A stretch of 30,000 bases of DNA from Neocallimastix lanati (nom. inval.). Its lineage: Eukaryota; Neocallimastigomycota; Neocallimastigomycetes; Neocallimastigales; Neocallimastigaceae. The notes under the pieces were generated by a model. That model was not told the origin of the DNA, made no database searches, and was given only the letters and a program-made list of their open reading frames with translations. The position numbers and the translations under genes are program-made. Location: NCBI GenBank assembly GCA_016946835.1, contig JACVTC010000019.1, positions 1,187,501 to 1,217,500 of the forward strand. The letters are read 5' to 3'. Shown here in pieces: positions 1 to 11,319 of the stretch; within the stretch, counting starts at the first letter, position 1, and the number at the start of each line of letters is the position of its first letter.

Positions 1-606
1 TAAAATTTTAACTTTAGGTTTATTAACAATAGCCAAAATAAATGGCTATATGATTAATAATTTTACAGGTAAGTGTAATGATATTTACACATATTTGGAG
101 GGTATAGGTAAAATAGAAAATTTTAATGGTTGTAGGAATGAAGAAGGAGATGTTATTTCATTAAATCTTTATTCTTATTGCCTTATAAATGAAGAATTAG
201 CAACAGTTTTTTCCTATAGCACAGTTGAAACTCTCTCATTTACAAAGCTATTTTTGATTGGGACATTGATGATAGTGACGATGAGAATATAATATTTAGA
301 TTTGGATGTACTTCTCTTCCATTTAATTATGAAGTACTTAATATTTTTACCAACTTTAAAAGTTTAGTATTATCTGGTGTTAAGAATTTGAATAATAATA
401 TAATGGCTAATATTCCAAAATATGTTGAGTATTTAGAGATAGGTAAAGCAGAACTTACCCAAGAAATGTTAAACTCTCTCAGAGAAATAAACAGTTTAAA
501 AGATTTGATTTTATTAGAAACAAAAATTAGTGTGGAATTAAATTTCAGTATATTTGAAAATTTTAAAAAAATTTTTTTTCTTGGAAATATATTCTGATGA
601 TGGAAT
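1..606 (+). pseudogene. Broken 5' copy of the secreted LRR protein gene
   Basis: The sequence aligns base by base with 12615-13226, the 5' part of the intact LRR gene, and starts inside the signal peptide because the window cuts it. Relative to the intact copy there is a 3-base deletion in the segment after NGC, a one-base deletion near 250 that moves the frame, and a one-base insertion in a T run near 580 that moves it again and soon meets TGA. Homology fades after about 606, before any canonical LRR repeat. The two open pieces (from before 50 to 292, and up to 597) are therefore fragments of one former gene. A sequencing error could explain one indel, but the loss of the whole 3' half makes a decayed duplicate much more likely. 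Confidence 0.88.
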
Positions 607-1158
607 TTACTACTGAAGAGTTCAATGGAGAACTAAGTGATCTTGTATAGTGGGTTTCAACTCCTATTTGGAGGATAATGAAGTTCATAATGACATCAAT
701 TACAAAAGACTGTTACCTTATCAACCTAACCCTTATTAATTTATATGATTTAATAAAGTATTTAAAAAAGACTCAAAATATTAATTTCAATAAAAAAAAT
801 TTTCTTTTTATATTTTACATACAAATTATTACATAATCAAATATTATAAATATTTATAATACTTTAATGTACAAAAGTTTAAATATTATGTTGAACTTTA
901 ATAGAAATAAAATTATTTAAAAATATTTCATAAATTAAATATATAAAAATATAAATAATAATATATTTATTATTTTTTGACTTTAGTTTTTATTTGTATT
1001 TTTGTTTGTTTTTCTTTAAAATATGCTTTTTATTTTTAATTTATATTAATATTTTATTTTTCCTAAAATTCAATAAATTTTTAATTGTATATATGGTTAA
1101 TAAATTTATAATATATTAAATTATAAAAATTATTAAAATAATATTGATATAAATTAAA
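607..1158. other. AT-rich intergenic DNA
   Basis: No coding potential seen beyond chance. The stretch is almost entirely A/T with short T runs. It separates the LRR pseudogene from the first exon of the intron-rich gene and presumably holds that gene's promoter, but no specific element can be supported. Confidence 0.6.
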
Positions 1159-2199
1159 ATGAATAATTCGATACAAAGAGCAAATATAATAAAATATACT
1201 GAGCTTGAAGTAAAATTTAGAAATTTTAATACTATATAAAATTTTATCAGCATTATAATTCATTTATATATCAATATATATATTTTGACATTTATATATT
1301 ACAATTATTAATAATTCTTATTAAAGAAAAAATTATTGCCTTTTTTTAATGCACTTCCTCACGATGTTCCAACAAGTTGGATGATCCCTTTTTTAAATTT
1401 TATTGAAGGTATTAATTTACAATAAATTTATATAAATCAACGGCATTTAGAATAACTTAAATTTGAAAATTATTAAAAAAATATAATTATTTTATTATAT
1501 ATATATATATATATTTTATATTTTTATTATATAGATTTTCAGTATCTTCAGTATATATTAAATGATATAACTTATCCAAATATAAAACCATGGATTTTAA
1601 AATTATATGCACTATTTAATCCAGATCTTTCAAATCCTATCTTTTATCGTAATTATAAAAAATTCACAATTATTATTAATAACTATATAAATAAAAATAA
1701 GTAATTATTCATTATTAAATATTCAATATTTATCATATATACAGTAATTTCAAGTCTGTTCCATATATTTTTTATAGCGTATATTTATATTATAATATGT
1801 AAATATTTAATAATAATATAATATTTTTAAATTATTTAATTAATTATTATTACCATTATTAATATCGATATTATAATTATTATTATTATTAAAAAATAGT
1901 TTATCAAATTTATACGAATGGAAGGTAAAATTAGTCATATTATTAAAAGATATTGTACATTTGATTAAAATATATTTTTTTTTCATTATGAATTATATCT
2001 AGAAGAGTCATATCTAAGAGATCTCTTGAAGTAAAAAAAATATAATAATAATAATATAATATAATATACTAACTTTAAAGTTAAAACTAATTTACTAAAA
2101 TATTAAAAAAAAAAAGATCTTTAATATTTGCTATCTTATCATGCATAAGTACATATTATAATTCTATAAATATACAAATATTTTATATAATTAATAATA

Positions 2200-2253
<54 letters not shown>

Positions 2254-2513
2254 CTTATAATTATTAATTTTATTTTTAATTTTTAGATATCTTTTATCAA
2301 TTGGTAAATTATATTTTTCAATATTTGTTTATATATATATAATTTAAATTTAAAATATTATTTAAATAATAATAATAATGAATACATTATTTCAAAAAAT
2401 ATATGTAGTATTTAATTTTTTTACCAGTTGTATATATTTATGTAAAAAGTCTTATTTGATTTCTGGAATACCTGAATGTTCAACAAATGAAAATACGTTA
2501 TTGTATTATATTT

Positions 2514-2553
<40 letters not shown>

Positions 2554-3477
2554 ATTATATAAATTTTATAACTAACTTATAAAAATTAATTCTGAATTTA
2601 AACAAGTATATCAGTTGCGATTGAATGCATAGTCTTATATTATTTTTTAATTATTTTGTAAATATAATTAAAACAATCTTTTATATATTTTTATTATTCT
2701 AATAAAATATATATATAATATTTATTTACAACTTTTTTTTTTTTTTATTTTAATTTTTATTTTATAACTTTACAGTACTTAAACTTTTATATCAATACGG
2801 ATTGTTTATCACATGGAAAATACTTTGGAACAATTCACATGGCAAATAGTTATAATATAGTTATTGCTAAATTAGTCTTAGTAATTTTATAAAAAAATAT
2901 TTTAATATATTATTAAATATCTAAAAAAAAAAAAAAAAAAAAAAATATTAAAATAAATATAATTTCTATATAGTGAATTATACAATTTTTTTTTCTTCTA
3001 ATATTTTAATTTAGGCCTTGCTTCAAAATTTCATACCTGTATATTTGGAATACTTAGGATTACATGATAAATCTATTCTTTATTCATTAATTATTATAAA
3101 TATTGTTATCTATATTTATTTTGCATATAATCAAATAATTTATCAACCATTTTATTCAAAACCAGTAAATAATTATAAATTTGCAGTTTATTTTTCATTG
3201 GCTCTGTATTCATTTTTTACATTTTTAATTTGCCTTTTAAAAATAAATACATCATCAGCAATGGATTTAATTTCGCTTATAATAATACTTATCCTATTTA
3301 TAATAGGATATAAATGTAATGATTTTTATTATAATAACATATTAAAAAGAATTTATAAAAAATTCAATGAAAAAAAAATGATAACCAATTTAAAAAAAGC
3401 TACATCGTCTGATGAATTAAAATATAATCCTGAAAACTTTAAGAAAAAAGATATTTATATATCCTTGGAAAGAATTG
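1159..3477 (+). other. Exon block 1: N-terminal membrane domain of the TmcB-like gene
   Basis: The ATG at 1159 opens a 17-codon exon that joins in phase 0 to 1327-1408 and in phase 1 to 1535-1700, reading through IPFLNFIEDFQYLQYIL and a KPW motif. Exons 2003-2303 give ESYLRDLLKSLIFAILSC and keep phase into 2450-2502 and 2607-2657 (a helix with AIECIVLYYFLII). Exon 2776-2880 carries a DCLSHGKYFGTIH motif. Exon 3015-3477 supplies at least three helices (around LIIINIVIYIYF, YFSLALYSFFTFLICLL and LISLIIILILFIIGY) followed by a basic cytoplasmic-looking tail. Exons 1755-1798 and 1900-1924 are placed by position and open frame only, and the phases around them disagree. Confidence 0.62.
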
Positions 3478-4040
3478 GTTAGATTTAAAAACTTATTATA
3501 TATTTCATAATATTAATGAAATATACTTTATACAAATAAATATTTACTTATTTTAATATAATTTGTATTAATTTATATTATAAAATAAAGCAAAGCAAGT
3601 TTATATTAAAAAAGAAATAAAAGTATTTAGAAATTATTATGAATGTGATATTGTATGCAGATTTTTAAGGTAATAAAAAATTAGTTTAAATTTATAAAAA
3701 TATTTATATGACTATTTAATAATATTTGAAATTAGTAGTTATATTTATTATTATATTAATTACTTTTATTGTCATTGCTTTAATAATTATAATTATGATA
3801 GAATGAACAGAGATATAGAAGCATTTTTATTTATGAAAAAATTATATGAAGAAGGGTAATTATTAATATTAATATAATTATTAATATTAAAATATAATAA
3901 AAGTAATATATATAATTAAATATATTTCTATATATATATCTGCTATTTCCTATAATAATAATTATAAATTTTTATAATATTGAACATAAATTTTTTTAAA
4001 TTTTAAGAATGACACAATTTAAACACAATGCCAATGTATG

Positions 4041-4074
<34 letters not shown>

Positions 4075-5455
4075 AAAAAAATTAAGTTATATAATTATAT
4101 GACAGGTTTATATCATGGCATGGTATTATATTTTCTCAATGAAGAAATTTTATAAGAATAATAATCTATTACATAAATATGATGAAGAAATATTTAAAGC
4201 AGATGATATTTTATTTAATGCTAAGGATCTTAGATTAAATTTAAGAATGAGATTTTTATTAAATAAAGCTGAAAATTTAATTGAGATTGAGAAAAGAGAA
4301 AATTCAAAAAGCATAACAAATAATAATAACATGTATATAATATTACTATGATTATTATTTTGGAAGTTAAATTTATTATTATTATTAATTAAATTATTTA
4401 ATAATTTTTCAAATAATATAATATTAATAATATTTATAAAATATTTAGTGAAAGTTCAATTAAACTTGAAGAATTAAAACATAATGCTGTTGTTATCCAT
4501 ATTAATGGATTAAAAGAAATAAAAGAATTATTTAATAATCTAAAAAGAAGTGTAAATTCAAAAGACGTTGTTTCATATATAAATAACATCAATAATATAT
4601 CCAAATTTCAAGAATCAGCGTTTTCACAATATAATAATATTATAAGACATTTTGCAGACGCGAAGGTAAAATAGTTGTGTATATTGGAAAATTTTATACT
4701 GAACATATTTATATTTTTTTAAAATATTTATTATTATATTTAATAATATTTTTTTAAAAAAAATTAATGGCAATAAAAAAAAAAAAAAAAAATAGGACGT
4801 TTTAAATCTTTATGTTTTGTTTTTATCAGATGTGATGGTATTATAACATTTTTTTTCTTTATTTTATTAAAAACATATAATGATTTTTTTTAAACTTTTT
4901 TTGACACTTTATTTATTTAATTTTTATATATTATTATTTATATTAACAGAATAGAGATGATCTCGCTGTATGTATACAAAAAATAATATCATCTTGTTTA
5001 TATCTTTTTTTTATATAACAATTTATATCCTTTTTTAAATAATACTTTTAATATTATTTTATATTTGGTATTTTTAGGTTAAATATTATAATAGTGTTAG
5101 AGTAAGTTAAATTTAAATTTACATATAAAAATATAAATATAAATATAAATATAAAATTCTATTTTTCTTTTCTTTTAATTATATTATAAAATTATATATT
5201 AATCTATACATTTGTAATAAATATACATTTAACAAAATAATGATAAAACAAAAAAATGCTAAGCAGAGTAAAAAAAGTGAAAAATCAGAAAAAACAGTAA
5301 TTGAAAATTCTTTAATTTCGATTCCTCATTCAGATGATCATTCTTCAAATTCGGGATTAGAGAAAGATCTCAAAAGGAAAATTAATTTAAAGTATATATA
5401 AATTTTTAATAATAACTAATAATGATAATGATGATAATAAAAATTTCAAATAATT

Positions 5456-5488
<33 letters not shown>

Positions 5489-8342
5489 TGATGTAAATTA
5501 TCTCTATATTTATAATATTCGAAGAAATACAATGATCAAAAAATATATTACACCTATCAAATCATTAAAATTGAGAATGACTTATTGCTTTATATTACTT
5601 ATCGTCAGCTTTTTAATTTAGTGAGTATTACTTATTTCTATTCATTTAATATATATATAAATATTATATTATATTATATTATATTATTTTATTTTATTTT
5701 ATTTTATTTTATTTTATTTTATTTTATTTTATTTTATTTTATTTTATTTTATTTTATTTTATTTTATTTTATTTTATTTTATTTTATTTTATTTTATTTT
5801 ATTTTATTTTATTTTATTCAATCTGTACTTTATTTTTTAACTATTTATTTTATTTTATTTTATTTTATTTTATTTTATTTTATTTATTTTATTTTATTTT
5901 ATTTTATTTTATTTTATTTTATTTTATTTTATTTTATTTTATTTTATTTTATTTTATTTTATTTTATTTTATTTTATTTTATTTATTTTATTTTATTTTA
6001 TTTTATTTTATTTATTTATTTTATTTTATTTTATTTTATTTTATTTTATTTTATTTTATTTTATTTTATTTTATTTTATTTTATTTTATTTTATTTTATT
6101 TTATTTTATTTTATTTTATTTTATTTTATTTTATTTTATTTTATTTTATTTTATTTTATTTTATTTTATTTTATTTTATTTTATTTTATTTTATTTTATT
6201 TTATTTTATTTTATTTTATTTTATTTTATTTTATTTATTTTATTTTATTTTATTTTATTTTATTTTATTTTATTTTATTTTATTTTATTTTATTTTATTT
6301 TATTTTATTTTATTTTATTTTATTTTATTTTATTTTATTTTATTTTATTTTATTTTATTTTATTTTATTTTATTTTATTTTATTTTATTTTATTTTATTT
6401 TATTTTATTTTATTTTATTTTATTTTATTTTATTTTATTTTATTTTATTTTATTTTATTTTATTTTATTTTATTTTATTTTATTTTATTTTATTTTATTT
6501 TATTTTATTTTATTTTATTTTTATCTTTTTATTATTTTTTATAATAAAGTCTGTTAATAAATATAAATCATTTTAAATATAACAAAAATTATTTTTAATA
6601 AAAAATCAAAGTTTTGTGTGTACATATATTATTTTTAATTTTGCTAAGAATCAAACTGGAAATATTGATATTGAAATGAACGCTCCTCTATCAATTATAG
6701 AAGGAGCTTTTAGAGTTAGAATGTTATCCTTTAGTTTACTTTTAAATAATACTATTGGCTATAATAAATTTTTCTCTGATGTATATGGTACTAATTTTTT
6801 TGTTTCTACCTTTGTTGAACCTATTATACTTTCATCGATGGCTAATATTGAATCAACCCAAATATTTGAACCTGATGGGGAATATGCTTATGATTCTCTT
6901 AATATTAAGACAGTACCTGAAACATTGTCTAAATATATGACTAATTTAAAATATTGTATAAATAGAGGTATTTATTGAAAAGCATTCATATTTCATACTA
7001 AATTAAATTCATAATATTAAATTAAAACTAATTAATTTCAATAATATTATATATAATTTATATTCTTTAAATAAATAATTTTAAAAAAAAAAAATTTTTT
7101 TAAAGAAATATATAATAAAAATTCAACTATTTTTGATGTTCTTTTTGAGCCTCATTTTAAGTAAAAAATATTTTATAAATATATAAATAAAAAATAACAC
7201 TTAAGAAAAAACTTTAAATATACTTTATTTCATATTCACATTTACTTTTGTTATTTAAATTTCTTTTTAGATATTTTATTGGTAATTATAATATTACTTT
7301 ATTGTATTGTAAAATAAAGTATATATAAATATATATTACTAATATTTTTATTTTATTTTTTATTTTTTTTAAAAGTTAATTCAAAAAGTAACTTCGAAGA
7401 TGCATTTAAGGAATGTATAAATTATTTACCTAATAAAATAATGAATTATTTTGATACATTAGATATAGCTATCATTATTATATCAGTTTTAATGGTGTTA
7501 CTAGTGCTTATGATTGCATATATAAGTAAATAATTAATTTATTTTTATTCATAATTAAAAAACTATAACTTAAGTGAAATTTTATTTTTAATGAATATAT
7601 ATAAAAAAAATTATTTAATATAGCATTTGTTCCTCTTAGAACCATCCACAAATAAAATTGCTGTTAATATATTTAGAACATTTAGATTAATTTCAAAAGG
7701 TTACTATAAAATATGTCAAAATTAACAGGATGATTATAACTTTATAATATTATAATAAAATATTATATTAATAATGTAATATCAAATAATAATTTATTAT
7801 TAATAATATGTAATTATTATAGATAACTTTGAAGAGATAATAAGTGATTATGATGAAAAAATTAATTCATTATGTGAAAATTTCGAAATTGACAAAGAAA
7901 TAACAGATAAATCTATCAAAACCTCGAATAAAAATAAAATTATTAGATTTTTGACATATTCTTCATTTGCTATTGCCATATTTGTTAATGGAATTACAAT
8001 CATACCAACAATTGTAATAATCATAATATTACATTAAAAAATAATAAATATATTATTACAATTAATACTAATGAAATATTCTATTTTCTTTATCTATATT
8101 ATTTAATAATTATTTATATATTAAATCCCAATAAAACAAGAATGCTATAAGTGATGTTGAAAATTTATTAAAACTATTACAAAAATCAGTAACGTCTATT
8201 TTTTTTTTTTTTAGTAATAAGTTAAAAATAAAATGAACCTATCATAATACTAAATAATAATAATAATAATAATAAATAGTATCAACATTTAATAATAATA
8301 AATAATAATAATAATAATAAATAGTATCAACATTTAATAATA

Positions 8343-8397
<55 letters not shown>

Positions 8398-9582
8398 TTT
8401 TTTTTATAAATTACTATATACTAAATAACCCTTTTCGAAAAATCAATTTATGATTTAATAGGCTAGCAGATTAACAATAATACATAAAATAAACTATTTC
8501 ACATATGAGACAATATTTCAAGATAGGTCTGTTTTCGTACCTAATGAGCCAGAAAGAATATTAAATGATTTAATTTCAAAATTAGAGGTAATAATCAAAA
8601 AAAATTTTATTCTAATTAAAAATAAAAAATTCATACATTCATGTATATAATTTAATATATAATGAAAATAAAGAATATTCAAGAAGAACTAAAATCTGGA
8701 TCTTACGGTGGGCCAACATTTGATCGTTATCCTTCTTTAAATTATATTTTAAAAGACACTGGATGTCATAGATTATTGGATGTATGTAAAGATGAAGATT
8801 TTCAATATGATAGTAGTTATGGTAAGGATATAAAAAATTAGTCAAAATGTTAAATATGAGTTTATTTATTTATTTAATTTTATTTTTATATTTATAATAT
8901 ATATATTAAAAAAAACATATTTTTATATCATAAAATATATGTAAATGACTTAAAAATAATTAGGAAATTCTGAGGAACTAGTTACATTGCCTCAAAATGA
9001 ATTAATTAATGAATACTTATATTATGTTAAAAGCTTTTTAAATAATATTAAGGAACTTCAATATATTCAATTAGAATTAATTAGTAAAGAAAATTTAGAA
9101 ATTATGTATAACCAAGTATTAAATGATAATTTCTTCAAACTTCAAGATGTTTTAATAAAGAATATAAAAGGAGGAATTGAAGTAGCCAATTATGAATTAA
9201 TTAAATATTCAAATGTCATTCTTGATGATAAATTAACTTCTTTAACTCTAATAACTGTTACAAATGTAATTTTACTTATTTTTATCTATATTTTCATTTT
9301 TAATAAAGCTTATAGAGAAAAAATCAAGGAAATGGAAACTTTAGTATCTTTTGCGTTCATGGTACCTCAGCAAATAATAAATAGTAATGAAAAATATAAA
9401 AGGTAATATAACATAATATATATATATATTTATATATATATTTATTCTCATACTTTTTATTAATATAAAAATGGTATAATAAATATTTTTATAATTATAT
9501 ATATATGTATATTATTTGTTTATTTTTAATTATAATAATTTAATCTTGTAGATTCCTTGAAACTTGTCAATTTGATGAATAA
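1159..9582 (+). CDS. Intron-rich multipass membrane protein, TmcB/TmcC-like (about 33 exons)
   Basis: Exons threaded by GT-AG sites, coding character and phase: 1159-1209, 1327-1408, 1535-1700, 1755-1798(?), 1900-1924(?), 2003-2030, 2117-2148, 2287-2303, 2450-2502, 2607-2657, 2776-2880, 3015-3477, 3631-3652, 3802-3855, 4008-4035, 4106-4332, 4449-4665, 4796-4837, 4950-4967, 5078-5101, 5264-5391, 5525-5620, 6612-6967, 7106-7160, 7271-7281, 7376-7525, 7640-7699, 7823-8013, 8141-8188, 8462-8587, 8674-8821, 8964-9402, 9552-9582 (TAA). From 2776 to the stop all 22 junctions keep frame, giving 1,012 residues; with the upstream exons the protein is about 1,195. Donors are mostly GTA. Order: N-terminal membrane helices, TPR-like helical block, Ser/Lys linker, then a C-terminal half with more helices. 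The pattern recalls TmcB/TmcC-type proteins from memory only; no PAS domain is seen. Frame does not close between 1700 and 2003 or between 2657 and 2776. Confidence 0.72.
3631..5101 (+). other. Exon block 2: soluble helical (TPR-like) domain of the TmcB-like gene
   Basis: Eight exons (3631-3652, 3802-3855, 4008-4035, 4106-4332, 4449-4665, 4796-4837, 4950-4967, 5078-5101) join without a frame break. The product is a charged helical stretch without membrane segments. Recognisable family-style pieces are NRDIEAFLFMKKLYEEG, KAENLIEIEK and, near the end, the series VLNLYVLFLSDVM then NRDDLA then VKYYNSV. The last resembles the leucine-tyrosine-phenylalanine signature I associate with the TPR repeat region of TmcB/TmcC proteins. 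Several exons are only 18-28 bases, so ordinary ORF finding cannot detect them. Confidence 0.65.
5684..6521. repeat. (ATTTT)n pentanucleotide satellite inside an intron
   Basis: About 840 bases of almost perfect ATTTT units, preceded by a short ATATT run. The array is split once near 5818-5845 by unique sequence, and a few units have lost one base. It lies in the 991-base intron 5621-6611, whose GTGAGT donor and AG acceptor keep the coding frame. Its 319-codon open frame (Phe-Ile-Leu-Phe-Tyr repeats) is an artefact of the five-base period containing no in-frame stop. Confidence 0.95.
8246..8396. repeat. TAA-rich direct repeats in an intron
   Basis: TAA trinucleotide runs alternate with copies of a short block reading AGTATCAACATTTAATAAT, seen twice. 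The region lies inside intron 8189-8461 of the TmcB-like gene and looks like slippage-driven expansion. Confidence 0.8.
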
Positions 9583-10263
9583 AATTAATAAAATAAAGAA
9601 AGTAAATTAACATAAATAATAATAAGAATAATAAGAATAATAATACTACTAATAATAATAATAATTAACCGACTATTGGTAGAAAAAGACACAAAGACAA
9701 AATCATACCTTTAATATTGTTTTGTATTAATAATTATTATTAACTCTTTATTTATTTAAGTTTTAGAAAGAGTAAAGAAAGTACAGTTTTTTAAAGTATA
9801 ACAATTGTTTAAATAAATACATAAATAAAATGAAATTATGAATAAATACATATGAAGTCATATGTTAGAATAAATTTATATGTATATACATTTTTTATTA
9901 GATTAAATTTATGTTATATAATTGTTATATAATAATCTTATTAACAATTATTATTATTATTATTGTTATTATTCTAATTGTATTTAAAAAAAAATTTTTT
10001 TTTTTCGATTAAGGAATTAATTAATGTTTGAAACAATGTTTAATATCACAAATAGTATAATAAATTAAAATTAATGTATAAAGTTATAATATTAAATATA
10101 ATAACATAATTATAAGAGCTAACATTATAATACTATAATTAATAAATAATATTCATTATTAATTGTTAAAAGTAATGTGACATAATATTTATTAGAAATA
10201 TTCTAAAAAGGATACATTAAAAATATTTAATTACACATTATTTTATATTATACATAAGCATAT
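9583..10263. other. AT-rich intergenic DNA
   Basis: No gene seen. It follows the stop of the TmcB-like gene and consists of AT-rich sequence with AAT and ATT runs. It presumably contains the 3' untranslated region of that gene, but no polyadenylation site can be chosen among the many AATAAA-like strings. Confidence 0.6.
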
Positions 10264-10581
10264 ATTGGGAATGTGAAGCATTTCGACATAATTTTTTTGG
10301 GAGAGTTGCATTTCCCCAAATTGCATTTCGCCAGGTTGTATTTCGCCAAGTGGCGTAGTATTAAAATGTTGCATTTCCCCAAGTTGCATTTCGCCAGGTT
10401 GCATTTCGACAAGTAGAGTATTGATATAAATAAATGAATAAATAAATAAATATTAATTCAAAATATTTTTTTTAAAATTGTTTTTATGCGATATTAATAA
10501 TATTTAATTTTATTTATAATTTTCAATTTGGCGAAATGCAATCTGGCGAAATGCAATTTGGCGAAATGCCCCACACCCAAT
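10264..10581. mobile_element. Foldback / MITE-like inverted-repeat element
   Basis: The left end (ATTGGGAATGTGAAGCATTTCG) and the reverse complement of the right end (ATTGGGTGTGGGGCATTTCG) match closely, so a 318-bp unit is bounded by inverted termini. Both arms consist of iterated TTGCATTTCGCCAA-type units: roughly seven on the left (10278-10425) and three reverse-complement units on the right (10528-10570). The core is plain AT-rich sequence. There is no coding capacity. No clear target duplication is visible, so the exact ends are uncertain. The repeated motif is GC-richer than its surroundings. Confidence 0.68.
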
Positions 10582-10734
10582 TTTTTTACTGTAAATGTTA
10601 TTAAAATTAAAAAATAAAAATAAAATTAAAAATAAAAATAAATTTAACCCTATTCCTATTCATTTATTTTTACAAGCCACATTGTAATACATGAATAAAT
10701 GATCAAACATAAATTATGTCTAAATGCAATACTC

Positions 10735-11240
10735 CCATATATTGGATGGGAGATAGTGCAATTCGAACCCACACGTGATTAATTATAAGCTACATATTTT
10801 AAGGTGGCGTATTTTATATAAATTTTTATATAAAAAAATAAATAAATAATAATTAAATAAATATTTTATTTTATAATAATTTCATAAATTAATATATGTA
10901 TAATTAATATTAAAAAATAAAAATAAAAAAATAAAAAAAAAAATTTTCATATTTATTTATATTTATAACAGTAATTTTTAAAAAAAATTGAAAATATAAA
11001 ATAAAAAATAAATATTTTCATATTTATTAATATTTATATAATTATAGATAGAAAGTTAAAATATATTTTTTCAAAATTAAAAAAAAAAAAAAAAAGATAA
11101 TACAAAAATATACAGATGTACTGAGTATATTATATTCATATATAAAAATTTATAAAAAATTATATAAGCCACGTTCAGAAATGAAATTTTATGTATGTTA
11201 TTAAAGCCACATTCCGAAATGCACCACCCACCCACATATC
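10735..11240. repeat. Possible second, degenerate inverted-repeat element
   Basis: Near 10739-10762 the sequence ATTGGATGGGAGATAGTGCA resembles the left end of the element at 10264. The reverse complement of 11217-11240 (ATGTGGGTGGGTGGTGCATT) resembles it too. A further inverted pair, GGTGGCGTAT near 10803 and ATACGCCACT near 11253, and repeated AAGCCAC(A/G)TT strings at 10674, 11167 and 11205 add to the impression of nested old inverted repeats. The evidence is weaker than for the first element. Confidence 0.35.
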
Positions 11241-11319
11241 TTATGATTAATGATACGCCACTTATGAACGTTGATTATGAAGAACATTCTAAGAATTTAA
11301 TTTTTTATTGATGGATTTT

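Larger units (their letters stand above)
5264..9582 (+). other. Exon block 3: linker, C-terminal membrane helices and tail of the TmcB-like gene
   Basis: Exon 5264-5391 (or from 5267; both acceptors are in frame) is a Ser/Lys/Glu linker. Exons 5525-5620 and 6612-6967 join across the repeat-filled intron to form a membrane helix (YCFILLIVSFLI then YFVCTYIIF) and a long segment containing EGAFRVRMLSFSLLL. Further helices are LDIAIIIISVLMVLLVLMIAYI (split by an exon end near 7525), one in 7823-8013, and SLTLITVTNVILLIFIYIFIF in 8964-9402. Exon 8674-8821 has GSYGGPTFDRYPSL and a GCHRL motif. The last exon adds FLETCQFDE and stops at 9580-9582. Confidence 0.7.

Noticed and set aside
2378-2575. 65-codon plus-strand ORF as an independent small gene
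   Set aside because: Its informative middle part coincides with exon 2450-2502 of the intron-rich gene, and both ends are AT-repeat translation.
3653-3660. GTATGCAG read as a tiny intron followed by a micro-exon
   Set aside because: Eight bases is too short for an intron, and using the same GTATGC donor with the acceptor at 3801 keeps frame with the next exon.
5585-6544. 319-codon open frame of Phe-Ile-Leu-Phe-Tyr repeats
   Set aside because: It is only the (ATTTT)n array read in a frame without stops, and it lies in an intron of the surrounding gene.
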